8,638 nt of DNA from Chloroflexota bacterium (GTDB lineage Bacteria; Chloroflexota; Chloroflexia; Thermomicrobiales; JADLAZ01): positions 1-8,638 of the forward strand of contig JADLAZ010000141.1 in NCBI GenBank assembly GCA_020849725.1. Direction: 5' to 3'. Shown piece by piece: positions 6,539 to 8,638 of this stretch. The notes under the pieces are model-generated. The model was given only the letters and a program-made list of their open reading frames with translations, was not told where the DNA came from and ran no database searches. Made by a program: the position numbers and the translations under genes. Positions within the stretch are counted from its first letter, which is position 1; each line of letters begins with the position of its first letter.

Positions 6539-7084
6539 TTACTGCTCCAGGTCCTCCCGGATGCGCACGCCGTAGCGCCGCCGCGCCGCCAGCATCGCCT
6601 TTCGGATAGTCTCCTGCACCTGCTCCGGGTTGTGGACGTTCTCCAGCACCACCACCGGGTCGCTCTTGTTCGCGCCGTACAGCGTGATGTCACCGATGTT
6701 GGCCATGCGCTCACCGGCGTGCTGGGCGACATCTACATCTTGCAGTCGGCTCAACTCGACATTGTCGGTCGCCCGGCCGAGGAAGCCACGCCGCACGCGC
6801 ACCCGCTCGGTCGTTACCGTGTAGTGCTGCGTGAGCGACAGGAACGAGCGCCCCTCCCAGAGAACCTCCTCGTCGCCGCCGGTGGCGATCGGCTCGCGCT
6901 CGGTCGCAATCGCGCGCTCGACGTCGCTCATCTGGGCGTCAATCGCCACCAGCACGCCCTCGGCGATGGTCGTCACCAGCCGGTCCTGCTGCTCGCGCGG
7001 CAGCGCGTCCAGACTGACACCGCTGCGCGCCACCGCGCCCCACACAACCGCGACCATGCGCGCGCGGCTCTCTCCAATTGACAT
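6539..7084 (-). CDS. PH domain-containing protein (bPH2/YdbS-like, DUF304 type)
   Basis: Small cytoplasmic protein of 181 residues, function unknown. The ATG at 7084 has GGAGG seven bases upstream (minus strand), and the frame before it is not protein-like. Residues 1-65 look helical and charged and match nothing I recognise. Residues about 73-163 have the bacterial PH-like pattern: [12 protein letters not shown] (73-84), [17 protein letters not shown] (88-104), [11 protein letters not shown] (109-119), IGDITLYG (130-137), [17 protein letters not shown] (144-160), ending in a helix. Membrane YdbS/YdbT proteins carry this domain with transmembrane segments; here there are none. It is the first gene of a likely two-gene unit with the phosphofructokinase, and a candidate promoter lies at 7149-7177. 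Domain assignment is by pattern only, so family confidence is moderate while the gene itself is secure. Confidence 0.8.
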   Translation of the reverse strand: MSIGESRARMVAVVWGAVARSGVSLDALPREQQDRLVTTIAEGVLVAIDAQMSDVERAIATEREPIATGGDEEVLWEGRSFLSLTQHYTVTTERVRVRRGFLGRATDNVELSRLQDVDVAQHAGERMANIGDITLYGANKSDPVVVLENVHNPEQVQETIRKAMLAARRRYGVRIREDLEQ

Positions 7085-7091
7085 GCTGTTT

Positions 7092-7096
7092 CCTCC
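7092..7096 (-). promoter_or_regulatory. Ribosome binding site deciding the PH-domain protein start
   Basis: GGAGG on the minus strand, seven bases before ATG at 7084. It argues against extending the frame to 7324, which would overlap the start of the divergent GGT-family gene. Confidence 0.75.
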
Positions 7097-7125
7097 ACCG
7101 TAGGCGTCAGCCCCCAGACCCGCCC

Positions 7126-7148
7126 GGCCGCGTGGCGTCGTCGCGGCC
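7126..7148. promoter_or_regulatory. Inverted repeat in the divergent intergenic region
   Basis: GGCCGCG (7126-7132) and CGCGGCC (7142-7148) form a perfect 7-bp dyad around a 9-base centre. It borders the candidate minus-strand -10 box (7149-7154), so it would cover the transcription start of the PH-domain gene. It could be an operator or a 5'-end hairpin. GC-rich background makes chance occurrence possible. Confidence 0.35.
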
Positions 7149-7177
7149 ATTATGCCGCACCCGCGCGGAGATGTGGA
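7149..7177 (-). promoter_or_regulatory. Candidate sigma70-type promoter for the PH-domain / phosphofructokinase genes
   Basis: On the minus strand, TCCACA (7177-7172, four of six matches to TTGACA) is followed after exactly 17 bases by CATAAT (7154-7149, five of six to TATAAT). The start point would fall near 7142, leaving a leader of about 57 bases with the ribosome site near its end. An AT-rich -10 box stands out in this GC-rich gap. Confidence 0.45.
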
Positions 7178-7252
7178 TCGCGTCGCCGAACCAGTGCAGA
7201 ATGGAGCGGCGTTCCCGGCGGCGCCTGCGCCGCGCTCAGCGAGGAGGCACCG

Positions 7253-8638
7253 ATGACTGATGGCCTGCGACTGGTGGACCGGCACGAGGCGACCGGCACG
7301 CGCGGCATGGTGGCAGCCAAGCATGAGGTCGCATCACGCGCCGGGGCGAGCATGTTCGCTCTCGGCGGCAACGCCGTCGATGCCGCCATCGCGGCCGCTT
7401 TCGCCAGCGGCGTGGTCGAGCCGATGATGAGCGGGCTAGGGGGCGGCGGCGTGATGATTATCGCCGACCCGCGCGATGGCCGGCAGTGGTGCGTCGACTT
7501 CGGTATGCGCTCGCCGGCGCGGGCGACACCGGACTGCTACACACTGGCCGAGGGCCGCAGCCCGGATGTGTTCCAGTGGCGCAAGGTCGAGGGCGACGCC
7601 AACCTCATCGGCCACCGGGCGGCAGCCGTGCCAGGCGCGGTCGCTGGCTACGCTGCGGCGCTGGACCGCTGGGGCCGGCTGCCGCTGTCGACCGTGATCC
7701 AGCCGGCGATCGCGGCCGCCGCTGAAGGCGTGCCGGTCGGCGCGTACCACAGCGTGCTGGTGCTCAATGAGTTGGCCAAGCTGCGGCGCTTCCCGGCCTC
7801 GGCGGCGATCTATCTGACCGGCGGCGACCCACCGCGGCCAGTCGATATCACCGGCAAGGGCGACCGGCTGGTGCAGCCGGACCTGGCGCGCACGCTGGCG
7901 GAGATCGCCGCCGGCGGCCCGGCGGCATTCTATCAGGGCCGCTTTGCCGATGCGGTCGAGCGCGAGATGGTCGCCCACGACGGCCTGCTGCGCGCCACTG
8001 ACCTGGCGCAGGTGACGCCGCGCATCCTGCCGGCGCTGGTCGTTGACTACCGCGGCCGGCGCGTGGCCACCGCGCCCGAGTCGTTCGGCGGCGTGACAAT
8101 GGCGCAGATGCTGCTGATCCTGGCCGGCGTCGACCTGGCCGGGCTGGGCCGGCTGACGCCAGCCGCGCTGCACCACATCGCTGAGGCGTCACGCCTGGCC
8201 TTTGCCGACCGTTTCGCCTACCTGGCCGACCCGGCGGTCGTGCCGGTGCCGCTCGCCGGCCTGCTCGACCCCGGCTACATCGCCGCGCAGCGGGCGCGCA
8301 TCGATCCAACGCGGGCGCTGGCCACGGTCGCGCCGGGCGATCCGTGGCGCTGGGAGCCGGGCGGTCGGCCGGCTGCGGCGCTAGCCGCCGGCGTCGCGCC
8401 ACCGCAGCTGAGCAATACAACCCACCTCTGCGCCGCCGACAGCGGCGGGCTGGCCGTCAGCCTGACCTCGACACTGATGTCGAGCTTCGGCAGCGGCGTC
8501 GTCGTGCCGGGCACGGGCGTGCTGCTCAACAACGGCATGTGCTGGTTCGATCCTGAGCCGGGCCGGCCCAACTCGATCGCGCCGAACCGCCGCCCCCTCA
8601 CCAACCAGACCCCTACGGTCGTCGTTGGCGACGGCGGC
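7253..8638 (+). CDS. ggt: Gamma-glutamyltransferase-family Ntn hydrolase, 3' end cut off by the window
   Basis: First 462 residues of a GGT-family protein that runs off the right edge. The start is ATG 7253, five bases after GAGGAGG (7241-7247); there is no signal peptide, unlike periplasmic GGTs. Family marks are AAKHEVASRAG (21-31), GGNAVDAAIA (38-47), SGLGGGG (60-66), VPGAVAGY (126-133), SFGG in the large-subunit loop, and EASRLAFADR. The small-subunit N-terminus NTTHLCAADSGG is at 388-399, so Thr389 is the expected autoprocessing nucleophile (E. coli Thr391), with Thr407 matching Thr409. From there the alignment to E. coli runs without gaps to about 437, and the short PGRPNSIAPN stretch shows that the lid loop is absent. 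The gamma-glutamyl-binding residues differ: Arg114 is Gly84, Asn411 is Met409, Gln430 is Gly428, Asp433 is Trp431, and the oxyanion Ser462-Ser463 pair is Thr450-Asn451. Family membership and likely self-cleavage are well supported; true gamma-glutamyl transfer is doubtful. Other family members act as acylases or amidohydrolases (cephalosporin acylase, oxamate amidohydrolase HpxW). Confidence 0.9.
   Translation, partial: MTDGLRLVDRHEATGTRGMVAAKHEVASRAGASMFALGGNAVDAAIAAAFASGVVEPMMSGLGGGGVMIIADPRDGRQWCVDFGMRSPARATPDCYTLAEGRSPDVFQWRKVEGDANLIGHRAAAVPGAVAGYAAALDRWGRLPLSTVIQPAIAAAAEGVPVGAYHSVLVLNELAKLRRFPASAAIYLTGGDPPRPVDITGKGDRLVQPDLARTLAEIAAGGPAAFYQGRFADAVEREMVAHDGLLRATDLAQVTPRILPALVVDYRGRRVATAPESFGGVTMAQMLLILAGVDLAGLGRLTPAALHHIAEASRLAFADRFAYLADPAVVPVPLAGLLDPGYIAAQRARIDPTRALATVAPGDPWRWEPGGRPAAALAAGVAPPQLSNTTHLCAADSGGLAVSLTSTLMSSFGSGVVVPGTGVLLNNGMCWFDPEPGRPNSIAPNRRPLTNQTPTVVVGDGG

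Noticed and set aside
6496..6732. N-terminal extension of the phosphofructokinase frame
   Set aside because: The extra residues overlap the PH-domain gene in another frame and are not protein-like. The ribosome site and the first beta strand both point to the start at 6495.
7174..7202. Plus-strand promoter for the GGT-family gene (TGGATC, 17 bases, CAGAAT)
   Set aside because: Only three of six and four of six matches to the consensus boxes; too weak to call in this background.
7085..7324. N-terminal extension of the PH-domain frame
   Set aside because: It would overlap the start of the divergent GGT-family gene, and the added residues lack any domain character. GGAGG ahead of 7084 decides the start.

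Overview
This is a GC-rich bacterial window with seven protein-coding genes and no RNA gene, CRISPR array, insertion sequence or phage gene that I can see. Nearly every gene has a strong GGAGG-type ribosome binding site. The proteins are rich in Arg and Ala and poor in Lys. The style (GC-rich, CUT1 sugar permeases with an intracellular GH51 enzyme, a PPi-type phosphofructokinase) would suit a Chloroflexota/Thermomicrobia-like or actinobacterial organism. That placement is inference only; nothing in the window fixes the taxon.

Left block, plus strand (about 44-5278). Two CUT1-type sugar ABC permeases lie 21 bases apart. A 182-base gap full of GC-rich hairpins follows, then a 725-residue GH51 alpha-L-arabinofuranosidase, then, 25 bases later, an NAD(P)-dependent extended SDR (epimerase/dehydratase type). 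Read together this is a sugar utilisation cluster: arabinose-containing oligosaccharides are imported by the permease pair, cut inside the cell by the arabinofuranosidase, which has no signal peptide, and perhaps oxidised or epimerised by the SDR. The solute-binding protein is expected just upstream of the window. No transporter ATPase is present, so a shared ATPase elsewhere is likely.

Middle block, minus strand (5335-7084). A small cytoplasmic PH-domain (bPH2-like) protein is followed by a phosphofructokinase whose active-site signature (GGDD and PKTMDND) points to pyrophosphate, not ATP, as phosphoryl donor. A candidate sigma70-type promoter lies upstream of the PH gene. The block converges on the SDR gene across a 56-base junction made of a four-copy 7-bp tandem repeat and an inverted copy of it.

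Right edge, plus strand (7253-8638). A gamma-glutamyltransferase-family Ntn hydrolase runs off the window end. It keeps the autoprocessing and nucleophile threonines, but almost every residue that grips the gamma-glutamyl group in characterised GGTs is replaced, so its acyl substrate is probably different. This is the most interesting coding observation here. The window otherwise looks like ordinary metabolic chromosome; I found no convincing new multi-gene system.
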